Assembly (NCBI GenBank): GCA_030426085.1
Contig: JAUHYW010000038.1
Location: forward strand, 24,655 to 88,654
Source: a bacterium
GTDB taxonomy: Bacteria; Myxococcota_A; Bradymonadia; UBA7976; UBA1532
Length of the DNA stretch: 64,000 bases
Direction: 5' to 3'
Positions 38,721 to 48,254 of the stretch are shown one piece after another. A program made the translations under genes and the position numbers. The notes under the pieces are model-generated. The model made no database searches, was not told the DNA's origin, and saw nothing but the letters and a program-made list of their open reading frames with translations. The stretch's first letter is position 1. Every line of letters begins with the position of its first letter.

Positions 38721-40493
38721 ATGGACCAGTCGACCATCGCCTGGATCGCCTTCGGGGTGTACCTGGCGGTCACCGCCGGGCTGGCGATCATCGGCTACCT
38801 CAAGACCGACTCTCTGGAGTCGTTCGCGGTGGGCAAGCGGGACATGGGCCCGTGGCTGGTGGGCATCACCATGGGCGCCGCGATGAGCTCGACGGCCACC
38901 TTCGTGATCAACCCCGGCTTCGTCTACGCCCACGGTCTGAGCGCCTTCGTGCACCTGGGGCTCGCGGTGGGCATCGGCATCGCGGTGGCGCTGGCGGTCA
39001 TGTCGCCCACCTTCCGTCGGGTGGGCGTCGACGGCCACGCCCTCACCCTGCCCCACTGGATCGGCGCCCGCTATCAGAGCACCGCGCTGCGGGTCATCTT
39101 CGGCCTCATCAGCCTGATGTCGATCGCGTTTCTGGTGCTCATCGCCGGCAGCGTGCAGATCCTGCTGCAGAAGACGCTCGGCCTCAGCCCGGACAACGCC
39201 CTGCTGCTGACCATCGGCTTCGTCTTCAGCTACATCCTCATCGGCGGGACCTACGCCCACACCTACACCAACTCGTTGCAGGGGGTGATGATGGTGTTCG
39301 TGACGGTCGCGATCCTGACCAAGACCGTCGGCGCGCTGACCACCGATGGCTTCTGGGCCCTGCTCGAGGCCCGCGACGCGAACCTGCTGGCCACCGTCAA
39401 CCCCGAGTCGGTGCTCTACGGGGACTTCTTCAGCGTGTACGTGGCCGGCTTCGTCATCGGCTTCGCGGTCGTCTGCCAGCCCCACCTGCTGATGAAGGCG
39501 CTGTACCTCGAGAAGGACGAGGACGTCGGCAAGTACGTGATGGTGAGCGTGGGCATCACCGCGCTGTTCTTCACGCTGCTGCTCGGGGGGCTGGCGGCGC
39601 ACGCGGTGCTCGACCCGGCCGCCGCCGAGGTCGCCCGGCAGGACGCGGTGATGGTCGCCTGGCTCAAGACGCAGTTCGGCGACGTCACGTTCGTGCTGAT
39701 CAGCGTGGCCCTCGTCGCCGCCGGCATGAGCACCCTCGACGGCATTCTGGTCGCGATGAGCACCGTGGTGTCCAACGACGTGTACCTGCCGATCGCCGGG
39801 CGCACCTTCCTCAGCGACCGCACGCCGGATCAGCAGCAGCTCGCCGGCTACCGCTTCGGGCAAGTGGTGCTGGTGCTGATGGGGGTGGTGACCTACCTGT
39901 TCCTGGTCAAAGAGCCGGCTGCGCTGCTGGTGGCCCTCGGCGACCTGGGCGTCGTCGGGGTCATCGGCGGCCTGCTGCTGCCGGTGATCGCCGCGGTGGC
40001 CGCGCCGCGCAACGACCGCCGCCCGTTGGTGATCACCGTCGCCGTCGCGATCGGCGTCGTGATGCTGGCCTGCGCGGCGATCCTGGGCATGGAGCAGCGC
40101 CCGCCGCGCCTGCTGGGCATCTTCGGCCAGACGGGGGTCTACGGCATCATCGCCGCCGCGGTGGGCCCCATCCTCATCGGGGTGATGCTGCCCCGACGCA
40201 GCGACCTGCGGCCGCTGGCGCTGACCATCTCGGTGGTGGGCTTCCTGTTCTACGTGCTGCTCAACTCGATCCGCTTCGTGGTGACGAGCCCGGCCTACGC
40301 CGAGAGCGGGATGGCGCAGAGCTGGGCCGGCTTCGCCGAGAGCAACCCGGTGCTCGCCGGCACGATCGCCCACGCCAACCCGGCGGTGCCGGCGACGCTC
40401 TCGATCCTGTTGAGCGCCTTCATCGCCGCTGTCTGGCTGACGCTGCGCAAGGGACCGGCGGCGGGCGCGCCGGCCGCCGCTCACCCGGAATGA
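38721..40493 (+). CDS. Sodium:solute symporter family transporter (SSS)
   Basis: 590 residues with 13-15 predicted membrane helices and the SSS fold: SFAVGKRDMGPWLVGITMG near the start, PHWIGARYQSTALRVIFGL, the helix VFSYILIGGTYAHTYTNSLQG typical of TM5, and AAGMSTLDGILVAMSTVVSNDVY, which matches the signature around the Na+ site. Closest in feel to PanF/acetate-permease type members, but the substrate cannot be called. The ATG has GGAGG eight bases upstream. It lies behind a candidate promoter with paired palindromes and has no obvious co-transcribed enzyme; the next gene is 83 bp away. Confidence 0.88.
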   Translation: MDQSTIAWIAFGVYLAVTAGLAIIGYLKTDSLESFAVGKRDMGPWLVGITMGAAMSSTATFVINPGFVYAHGLSAFVHLGLAVGIGIAVALAVMSPTFRRVGVDGHALTLPHWIGARYQSTALRVIFGLISLMSIAFLVLIAGSVQILLQKTLGLSPDNALLLTIGFVFSYILIGGTYAHTYTNSLQGVMMVFVTVAILTKTVGALTTDGFWALLEARDANLLATVNPESVLYGDFFSVYVAGFVIGFAVVCQPHLLMKALYLEKDEDVGKYVMVSVGITALFFTLLLGGLAAHAVLDPAAAEVARQDAVMVAWLKTQFGDVTFVLISVALVAAGMSTLDGILVAMSTVVSNDVYLPIAGRTFLSDRTPDQQQLAGYRFGQVVLVLMGVVTYLFLVKEPAALLVALGDLGVVGVIGGLLLPVIAAVAAPRNDRRPLVITVAVAIGVVMLACAAILGMEQRPPRLLGIFGQTGVYGIIAAAVGPILIGVMLPRRSDLRPLALTISVVGFLFYVLLNSIRFVVTSPAYAESGMAQSWAGFAESNPVLAGTIAHANPAVPATLSILLSAFIAAVWLTLRKGPAAGAPAAAHPE

Positions 40494-40576
40494 CTCCCCG
40501 GTCGGAATGAGGCTGGGCACGGCGGGCGCGGCCTGTCATACTCCGGTCTCATTCGCGCATATCGGAGCCACATCTC

Positions 40577-41515
40577 ATGACCCCTACGCTGCGTTCGTCG
40601 CTGGCGGCCTGCGCCGTCTTCTGCCTGCTGTCCACCGCCCACGCCCAGGAGGCGCCGCCCGATCCGGCCCCGGCGGCCGATCCCGCCGCTGCCCAGGGTG
40701 ATCCCGCCGGGGCGGGCGCCGAGGGCGACCCCTCGGCCGAGGATCTGGCGGCGATGGGCCCCATGGCCCAGCTCGGCTGGATCGAAGGGCCCACCGAGGC
40801 CTCATTGGGACCCAACGCCACGGTGAAGGTGCCCGAGGGCTACCTCTTCATCGACGGGGGCGACACCCGCAAGTTCCTGGAGTTGCTGGGCAACATCGCC
40901 GGCACCCAGGAGGTCGGCATGCTGCTCCAGCCCGAGGAGCAGTGGTTCGTCGTCTTCGAGTTCGACCCGGTGGGCTACGTCGAGGACGACGACAAGGACG
41001 ACCTCGACCCCGACGACGTGCTCGAGAGCATGCGCGAGAGCAACGAGGCGGGCAACGAGGTGCGCAAGGAGCGGGGGCTGACCACGCTGACCATCACCGG
41101 GTGGGCCACCAAGCCCCACTACGACGAGGCGAGCAACCACCTCGAGTGGGCCATCGAGCTGGAGGACGACGCCACCAAGGGGCGCAGCGTCAACCACCAG
41201 ACCCGCCTGCTCGGGCGGCGGGGCATCATGAAGGCGACGCTGGTCATCGACCCGCCCAAGCTCGCCGGCGCGCTGCCCACCTTCCGCGAGCTGCTGGCCG
41301 ACTTCGACTTCAAGGAGGGCGAGCGCTACGCCGAGTACAAGGACGGGGACAAGATCGCCGAGTACGGTCTGACCGGGCTGATGGTCGGCGGCGCGGCGGT
41401 CCTCGCCGCCAAGTCGGGGCTGCTCAAGTCGATCTGGAAGTTCCTCGTCTTCATCGTCGCCGGCATCGGCGTCGGCCTCAAGAAGCTCTTCGGGCGCGGC
41501 GGCGGCGAGTCCTGA
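40577..41515 (+). CDS. DUF2167 membrane protein
   Basis: 312 residues. Signal peptide (ACAVFCLLSTAHAQ), an Ala/Pro-rich linker, then the DUF2167 domain: LGWIEGPTEASLGPNATVKV, WFVVFEFDPVGYVEDDDKDD, GLTTLTITGWATKPHYD, LEWAIELE, VNHQTRLLGRRGIMKATLV, and DKIAEYGLTGLMVGGAAVLA, which leads into one or two C-terminal membrane helices. The family is widespread in proteobacteria, inserted in the inner membrane with a periplasmic domain, and has no established function. The following gene, 34 bp on, is also a membrane protein. Confidence 0.9.
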   Translation: MTPTLRSSLAACAVFCLLSTAHAQEAPPDPAPAADPAAAQGDPAGAGAEGDPSAEDLAAMGPMAQLGWIEGPTEASLGPNATVKVPEGYLFIDGGDTRKFLELLGNIAGTQEVGMLLQPEEQWFVVFEFDPVGYVEDDDKDDLDPDDVLESMRESNEAGNEVRKERGLTTLTITGWATKPHYDEASNHLEWAIELEDDATKGRSVNHQTRLLGRRGIMKATLVIDPPKLAGALPTFRELLADFDFKEGERYAEYKDGDKIAEYGLTGLMVGGAAVLAAKSGLLKSIWKFLVFIVAGIGVGLKKLFGRGGGES

Positions 41516-41549
41516 TCAACCGCTGCGGCCCGGCCGCGACCACCCCCTC

Positions 41550-42680
41550 ATGACCGACGAACTCTCGCTGCTGCTGGTGCTGGCGGCGCTGTATCTCATC
41601 GAGTGCGCGCGCTGGATCGGCGCCCCGGGCCTCGCGGTGGTCGGCCGCCGCGGCGCCGGTCGCCTGCTGCGCCCCGGGGAGCGCCTGGGCAACCGCCGGG
41701 GCGGGCTGGCGTGGATCGGCGCGCTCGAGACCCCCGGCGCCGCCTTCGCCGCCCACCCCTGGCCGCTGAGCTTCGGGCCCGACGCCCTGTGCGTCGAGGC
41801 GCCCTACGCCTGGCGCCGCCTGGGCCGGGCCCCCGCCTCGCGGCGGATCGTGGAGTACGCCGAGCTGCGGACCCTGACGCCCCGGCGGCGCGGGTCGGAC
41901 GTCTGCCTGGGCGAGTCGACCCTGGTGGCGACCCGCAGCGACGCGGCGGCCGAGGCGCTCGTCGCGCTGCTGAAGCGGCTGGCGCAGGCTTCCCCCGCCG
42001 AGCGGGCGGCCCTGCTCGAGGACACCGTGCGCGGCCGCTTCGCCCGCCCCGCCATCGAGGCTCGGGTGGCCGAGGTCGCCGCCGCCCGCCGGCTACCCGC
42101 CGTCACCGGGGCGCTGCTGGCGCTGGCGATCTTCGGCGCGGGGCCGGCCCTGACCCACCTCTACGGGCTGGTGGCCATCGCCCTGCCCTTCGGCCTGGGC
42201 CTGCTCGGGCTGCACCTGCTGCACCTGCTCGTCGTCTTCCGGGCCCACCGGCGCCTGGCGCCCGCGGCCCGCGCCGATCGGTGGATCGAGTTCGCCAAGC
42301 TGCTGCTCAGCCCGCCGATGGCCATCCGGGCGGCGGACGCGCTGTCGTGGCATCGGCTGGCCGAGTTCGACGCCATCGCGGTGGCATCGGTGATGGCCCG
42401 ACCGGACGCGTTCGCGGCGTTCGTCGGCCCGGTCCGCCGCGATCTGGCCCACCCGCTCGCGATCCCCGGCCTGGAGCCGCGGGCGGCGGCCATCGTGCAG
42501 GCCGAGCGGGCCCGCACGCTGGCGGCGGTGGACGGGCTGATCGCCGAGCGGGCAGTGGAGGTGGCCGACCGGCCGGACGGGGTGGCCGACGGTGGCGGCT
42601 GGTGCCCCCGATGCCTGGGCACCTATCGCCGCTCGGAGGGCGAGTGCGGGGACTGCCCGGGGGTCGCGCTCCAGCGCTGA
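41550..42680 (+). CDS. Membrane protein with C-terminal zinc ribbon, unknown
   Basis: 376 residues. An N-terminal hydrophobic helix (LSLLLVLAALYLIECARWI), then a soluble region with AWIGALETPGAAFAAHPWPL, two membrane spans in the middle (AVTGALLALAIFGAGPALTHL and LVAIALPFGLGLLGLHLLHL), a helical domain, and a C-terminal C4 ribbon CPRCLGTYRRSEGECGDC. I do not recognise the family. It follows the DUF2167 gene and is convergent with the SnoaL-like gene; it may be co-transcribed with DUF2167. Confidence 0.8.
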   Translation: MTDELSLLLVLAALYLIECARWIGAPGLAVVGRRGAGRLLRPGERLGNRRGGLAWIGALETPGAAFAAHPWPLSFGPDALCVEAPYAWRRLGRAPASRRIVEYAELRTLTPRRRGSDVCLGESTLVATRSDAAAEALVALLKRLAQASPAERAALLEDTVRGRFARPAIEARVAEVAAARRLPAVTGALLALAIFGAGPALTHLYGLVAIALPFGLGLLGLHLLHLLVVFRAHRRLAPAARADRWIEFAKLLLSPPMAIRAADALSWHRLAEFDAIAVASVMARPDAFAAFVGPVRRDLAHPLAIPGLEPRAAAIVQAERARTLAAVDGLIAERAVEVADRPDGVADGGGWCPRCLGTYRRSEGECGDCPGVALQR

Positions 42681-42704
42681 GCCGGCGCCGAGCCCCCCGG
42701 GGGT

Positions 42705-43139
42705 TCAGGCCACGTACTTGGACTCGTAGCGGAAGGCGTCGATGCGCCAGTGGACGCCGTCGCGCACCAGGTGCAGGTCGTAGGCCCCGACGAAGGTCGT
42801 CAGCGGCGCGTCGGTGTCGGGCTTGTAGTGGGTGGCAGTGGCATAGCAGTACGCGGTGGCCTCGTCCCCCTCGACGTCGACCAGGACGTTGCCCGCGTGG
42901 TGGTGCACCGCCTTCACGTCGGCCAGCCCGGCCTCCCACGCCGCCGCGATGGCCTTGCCGCTCATCGTCGCCGGCTCGCCCCCGGCGAGGCTGGTCACGT
43001 CGAACCGCACGGCGTCGGTGAACAGCATCGCCACCGCGAACCAGTTCTTGCGGTCGGTCTCGACGAACAGCCGGGTGACGGTGTCGGTGACGGTCTGGCG
43101 GTCGATCAGGCGCTTCAGCGCGCGCTCGGTGTCGTGCAT
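42705..43139 (-). CDS. SnoaL/NTF2-like protein
   Basis: 144 residues with the cone-shaped alpha+beta fold of the NTF2-like superfamily: an N-terminal helix, LFVETDRKNWFAVAMLFTD, the HHHAGNVLVDVEGDEATAYC strand pair and GVHWRIDAFRYES at the end. Members are small-molecule isomerases, hydrolases or binding modules. The ATG at 43139 overlaps the stop of the membrane protein gene upstream (TGATG), so it belongs to the dihydropyrimidinase operon and may act on the same class of compound (inference). Confidence 0.85.
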   Translation of the reverse strand: MHDTERALKRLIDRQTVTDTVTRLFVETDRKNWFAVAMLFTDAVRFDVTSLAGGEPATMSGKAIAAAWEAGLADVKAVHHHAGNVLVDVEGDEATAYCYATATHYKPDTDAPLTTFVGAYDLHLVRDGVHWRIDAFRYESKYVA

Positions 43140-43456
43140 CACTCGCTCCTCGGGGTGGGATCCGACCGCGCCGCGCGCAGCCGGGGGCCGATCTCGGTGA
43201 GCCCCAGATAGACCGCCAGCCCCGCGGCGGCGATCCAGTGCTCGATGGCGTACAGCCGGCGGGTCACCATGAAGTCGTGGGGCAGCTCGAGCGCCGCGGC
43301 GAAGAGCGGCCCGTCGACCCCCTCCGGCCGCAACACGAAGAAGACCATGTACCCGCTGTAGGCCATCTGGAAGGCGAAGTGGGCGATGATCAGCGCATGC
43401 AGCGCAAACAGCAGCGGGTGGGCCCGCCAGCCGCGCCGTGAGCCATCGCCGGGCAC
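43139..43456 (-). CDS. Small two-helix membrane protein
   Basis: 105 residues. Two probable membrane helices (LLFALHALIIAHFAFQMAYS and YAIEHWIAAAGLAVYLGL) joined by an external loop with ELPHDFMVTRR, cytoplasmic basic ends. GTG at 43456 lies three bases after the stop of the dihydropyrimidinase gene. Function is unknown; the conserved setting suggests a membrane component of the same pathway. Confidence 0.7.
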   Translation of the reverse strand: MPGDGSRRGWRAHPLLFALHALIIAHFAFQMAYSGYMVFFVLRPEGVDGPLFAAALELPHDFMVTRRLYAIEHWIAAAGLAVYLGLTEIGPRLRAARSDPTPRSE

Positions 43457-43459
43457 CGC

Positions 43460-44938
<1,479 letters not shown>

Positions 44939-45001
44939 CTAGCAGGATTCGAGCGGTGAGGGCACCCCCCGGCGCGATCGGCCGGGGGCGCGGGGGCGGG
45001 C

Positions 45002-45811
45002 TCAGGCGGCGTCGGAGAGGCCGCCCTCGATCTTGTCGAGGTGCACGTCCATCTGGGGGAACGGGATGGAGATGTCGGCCGCGTCGAGGGCCTTCTTGGT
45101 GGCGAGGGTCATCTTGTCCCGCAGGGCGAGGTAGTTGCGGGGCTCGGTCCACTTGCGCACCGACCAGTCGATCGACGAGCCGCCGAGGGCCTTGAGGTAG
45201 ACCTGCGGCCGCTCACCGTCCTCGATCTCTTCGAGGGCCTTCAACAGCACCGCCCGGACCTGGTCCAGATCGGCGCCGTAGTCGGTGCCCACGTCCACGT
45301 CGACCCGGGCCATGTCGTCGAAGGTCTTGTTCTCGATCGGCGAGCCGAAGACGTCCTTGTTGGCCAGGATGAGCTTGTGGTTGGCGAACGAGTACAGGAC
45401 GGTCGTGAACAGGCCGACCTCTTCGACGATGCCGGTCTGCCCGGCGATGCCCACGACGTCACCGACCTTGAACGGCCGCAGGATGAGCAGCATGACCCCG
45501 GCGGCGACGCTGGAGAGGGTGCCCTGGAAGGCGAGGCCGATGGCCAGGCCGGCGGCGCCGATCATCGCCGCGAAGCTCGTCGTCTCGATGCCGAAGGCGC
45601 CCAGACAGGCCACCCCGACCATGACCAGCACGCCCCACCGGACCACGTTGCCCAGGAAGCGGGTCAGGGTGACGTCGACCTTGTTGCGCTCGAGCGCGCG
45701 CCGCACGAGGTTGCTGAGGAACTTGGAGGCGTAGAGGCCGCCGACGAAGACCGCCGCGACCCAGGCGACCTCCAGGATCCACTCCAGTACGAGGCTCCAG
45801 CTGATGTCCAT
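45002..45811 (-). CDS. Small-conductance mechanosensitive channel (MscS family)
   Basis: 269 residues. One N-terminal helix, two more spans, then the pore-lining TM3 region AAGLAIGLAFQGTLSSVAAGVM and the beta domain with FKVGDVVGIAGQTGIVEEVGLFTTVL and IENKTF. All match MscS. It releases solutes when membrane tension rises after osmotic downshock. The ATG at 45811 has GGGAG upstream; an in-frame extension lacks one. It stands alone between the dihydropyrimidinase operon and the DUF1232 gene. Confidence 0.93.
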   Translation of the reverse strand: MDISWSLVLEWILEVAWVAAVFVGGLYASKFLSNLVRRALERNKVDVTLTRFLGNVVRWGVLVMVGVACLGAFGIETTSFAAMIGAAGLAIGLAFQGTLSSVAAGVMLLILRPFKVGDVVGIAGQTGIVEEVGLFTTVLYSFANHKLILANKDVFGSPIENKTFDDMARVDVDVGTDYGADLDQVRAVLLKALEEIEDGERPQVYLKALGGSSIDWSVRKWTEPRNYLALRDKMTLATKKALDAADISIPFPQMDVHLDKIEGGLSDAA

Positions 45812-45912
45812 CTGCTCCCTCCCTATGCGATGCGATGGGCGTCTCGTCCGATACGTCTGATACACCACCCACGCCCGCGGGGCACGTCAAAAACGGCCGC
45901 CCGTTCACCGCG

Positions 45913-46326
45913 TCAGTCCCCCGGCTCGGGGCCCGCCGCCTCGGCCCCGCCGAAGATCTGATCGGCCCGGGCCCGGGCCTGCGCGTGATGCTCGGGCTTG
46001 ACCGCGTCGACCACGATCAGCAGCGCGATGCCCATCAGCGCCATGTCGTCGGTGTAGCCCACCAGCGGGGTCAGGTCGGGGATGGCGTCGATCGGATCGG
46101 CGAGGTAGGCCAGCGCACCGAGCAGCACGGCCCGGGCCGACTTGGGCGTCTCCGGGTCGCGCAGGGTGTACCACAGCACCAGCCCCCGCTCGGCGACCGC
46201 CCGCCCGGCCCGCTTCGCCCGCCGGGCCAGCCAGTCGAGGAAGCTGCGCCGCACGGTCGGCTCGTCGGTGGGGCGCTCGCGCAGGGCCGGCGGCTGGTCG
46301 GGCGGGTCGGGGCTCATCGAGCGCAT
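45913..46326 (-). CDS. DUF1232 (YkvA-like) membrane protein
   Basis: 137 residues. The core is ALAYLADPIDAIPDLTPLVGYTDDMALMG, the DUF1232 signature (DPIDxIPD and GYxDD), with membrane-associated helices around it and a charged tail. Function of the family is not established. Start at 46326 or, nine bases later, 46317; neither has a clear ribosome-binding site. Divergent from the O-methyltransferase gene. Confidence 0.8.
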   Translation of the reverse strand: MRSMSPDPPDQPPALRERPTDEPTVRRSFLDWLARRAKRAGRAVAERGLVLWYTLRDPETPKSARAVLLGALAYLADPIDAIPDLTPLVGYTDDMALMGIALLIVVDAVKPEHHAQARARADQIFGGAEAAGPEPGD

Positions 46327-46408
46327 GATAACAGGCCCGCCCGCGCTGCACCGGATTGGCAACGGCGCCCGGCTGCGATAGACCTGGGCCGACTCACCCG
46401 GAGGCCGC

Positions 46409-47398
46409 ATGTCGTCCCAGACCGTCACCCCCTCAGCGCTGCCGGGGCTGCTCGCCGAGCCGCCCGCGGGGCCGATCGCCCTGTGCGTGCCGATCGCCAC
46501 CGCCGCCGAGGCCGAGGCGGTCGTCGGCGCGCTGCGCGGGCACCGGCGCCGGCTCGCCCGATCCTGCGTGGGGGTGGCCGCGGTCACCGCCGACGACGGG
46601 GCGCGGGCGGTCCTGCTCGACTGGGCCGGTCGGATCACCTGCCCCCTGACGGTGCTGCCCGCCGACGCCGACGCCCGGGGCTGGCTGGCCGGCCAGCTCG
46701 CCGTCGGCCTGCGCGGGGTGCGCCCCCGAGGCGGCAGCCGCACCGTGGGCCTGAGCCCCGACCTCCAGGACTACATCGAGGCCCACTTCAACCCGCCGGC
46801 CGATCCGATCGGCGCCGCCCTGGTCGAAGCGACCCGCGCCCGCTTCCCCCGGGGCGCGGGCATGTGCATCGGCGAGGATCAGGGGCGGGTGCTGAAGCTG
46901 CTCGTCGAGCTGTCCGGCGCCCGGCACGTGGTCGAGGTGGGCACCTTCACCGGGACGTCGTCCCTGTGGATGGCCCGGGGGCTGCCGCCGAAGGGGCGGC
47001 TGACCTGCTTCGAGCTCGACCCCGCGCCGCTCGAGCTGGCCCGGACCGCCTGGGCCGAGGCCGGGGTCGCCGAGCGCATCACGGTCGAGCTGGGCCCGGC
47101 CGCCGAGGGGCTGGCCCGGCTGCCGGCCGCTCCGTGCGTCGACATGGCCTTCGTGGACGCCGACAAAGAGGGCTACCAGACCTACCTCGACCTGCTGCTG
47201 CCCCGGCTGCGCCCGGGCGGGCTGATCGTGGTCGACAATACGCTGTGGGGGGGTTCGGTGGCCGACGCCCGGGTCGACGACGTCGACACCCGGGCGCTGC
47301 GCCGGTTCAACGACCGACTGGCGGCTGATCCGACGCTGGATGTGCTGCTGCTCTCGGTGGGGGACGGGCTGACGATCGTGCGCCGCCGCCCGGCGTAG
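46409..47398 (+). CDS. O-methyltransferase (CCoAOMT/COMT-like) with extra N-terminal domain
   Basis: 329 residues, about 110 more than typical family-3 O-methyltransferases. The catalytic part starts near residue 115 (LSPDLQDYIEAHF) and holds VVEVGTFTGTSSLWMA (SAM motif I), FELDPAPLELA, VDMAFVDADKEGYQTYLDL with the metal-binding Asp, and GGLIVVDNTLWGG. It methylates catechol-type hydroxyls using Mg2+ and SAM. The N-terminal 110 residues look like a small alpha/beta domain (LCVPIATAAEAEAVVGALRG) that I cannot name. GGAGG precedes the ATG. Convergent with the DUF2911 gene at only 15 bp. Confidence 0.88.
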   Translation: MSSQTVTPSALPGLLAEPPAGPIALCVPIATAAEAEAVVGALRGHRRRLARSCVGVAAVTADDGARAVLLDWAGRITCPLTVLPADADARGWLAGQLAVGLRGVRPRGGSRTVGLSPDLQDYIEAHFNPPADPIGAALVEATRARFPRGAGMCIGEDQGRVLKLLVELSGARHVVEVGTFTGTSSLWMARGLPPKGRLTCFELDPAPLELARTAWAEAGVAERITVELGPAAEGLARLPAAPCVDMAFVDADKEGYQTYLDLLLPRLRPGGLIVVDNTLWGGSVADARVDDVDTRALRRFNDRLAADPTLDVLLLSVGDGLTIVRRRPA

Positions 47399-47413
47399 AG
47401 CGCGGCCGGGCCG

Positions 47414-48250
47414 CTACTTCCACTCCTCGATCTTCTTGGCGATCAGGTCCTTCCAGAAGAAGTAGTCGTCCTTCATGCCCAGGTCGTAGGCCTTCTGGGC
47501 GATGGGCAGGGCGGCCTTGGTGTCGCCCTTGGCCGCCAGGATGTCGGCCTTGATCCACAGCGCGAACCAGGTCTCGTCGATGGCCAGCGCGTCGTCGACC
47601 ATCGCCAGCCCCTTGTCCAGCTCGCCGGCGGCCTTGTAGTAGCGCGCCGCGCTCGCCAACTGGCGGGCGGTGCCCTTGGCGTAGCCCCCGATGCCGGCCT
47701 CGACCAGCGCCTTGGTGCCGATCCCGATGGGCATCACGACCTGCTTGCCGGCCCAGTCGAGCACCAGCTTGGTGCCGGTGTCGGTGGTGTCGGCGAAGAG
47801 GAAAGTCATCCGCTCCCGCTTGGGGGCGTCGGTCGGCTTCACCTCGAACCGGGCCTGATCGAGCTTCTGGTCGTAGCTGCGGGTGCCGCCCTGGTTGGGG
47901 TTCTTGTTGATGATGACGGTCCACTTGTCCTTGCCGGGGATCGTGAAGACCGCGTACTTGCCGGCGGGCACCGCCTTGCCGCCGATCGTCACGTCGGTGC
48001 TGACCTCGAGGGTCGTCGCCGAGTTGGCCCCGGTGCGCCACAGCTTGCCGAAGGGCACCAGCTCGCCGAAGACGGTGCGGCCCTTCACCCCCGGGCTGGC
48101 GTAGTCGACCTTGATCGTGGTCACCCCGGCGGTCTGCGTGACCTGGGCCCGGGGGCTGAGGTCGGGCAGCTCCAGCGACTGAGCCAGGGCCGGGGTCGCG
48201 AGCAGCAGGGCCGCCGCGGCGATGAGCGAGGAACGGGTCACGGAACGCAT
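47414..48250 (-). CDS. DUF2911 secreted protein
   Basis: 278 residues. A signal peptide (SLIAAAALLLATPALAQ) then the DUF2911 domain: VKGRTVFGELVPFGKLWRTGANSATTLE, VPAGKYAVFTIPGKDKWTVIINK, and a short helical C-terminal region with two TPR-like turns (AKGTARQLASAARYYKAAGE, AIDETWFALWIKADILAAKG). The family is common in Bacteroidota and other secretors of PIG-L-type enzymes. It starts four bases after the symporter stop and so ends the PIG-L operon. Function unknown. Confidence 0.88.
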   Translation of the reverse strand: MRSVTRSSLIAAAALLLATPALAQSLELPDLSPRAQVTQTAGVTTIKVDYASPGVKGRTVFGELVPFGKLWRTGANSATTLEVSTDVTIGGKAVPAGKYAVFTIPGKDKWTVIINKNPNQGGTRSYDQKLDQARFEVKPTDAPKRERMTFLFADTTDTGTKLVLDWAGKQVVMPIGIGTKALVEAGIGGYAKGTARQLASAARYYKAAGELDKGLAMVDDALAIDETWFALWIKADILAAKGDTKAALPIAQKAYDLGMKDDYFFWKDLIAKKIEEWK

Positions 48251-48254
48251 CGAG

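Noticed and set aside
42690..42704. CCCCCCGGGGG palindrome between the zinc-ribbon membrane protein and SnoaL-like genes as a terminator
   Set aside because: No room for a loop and no T tract; ordinary for this GC content.
47402..47414. GCGGC-CGG-GCCGC inverted repeat between convergent genes as a terminator
   Set aside because: Only five base pairs and overlaps the end of the DUF2911 gene; expected by chance in such GC-rich DNA.
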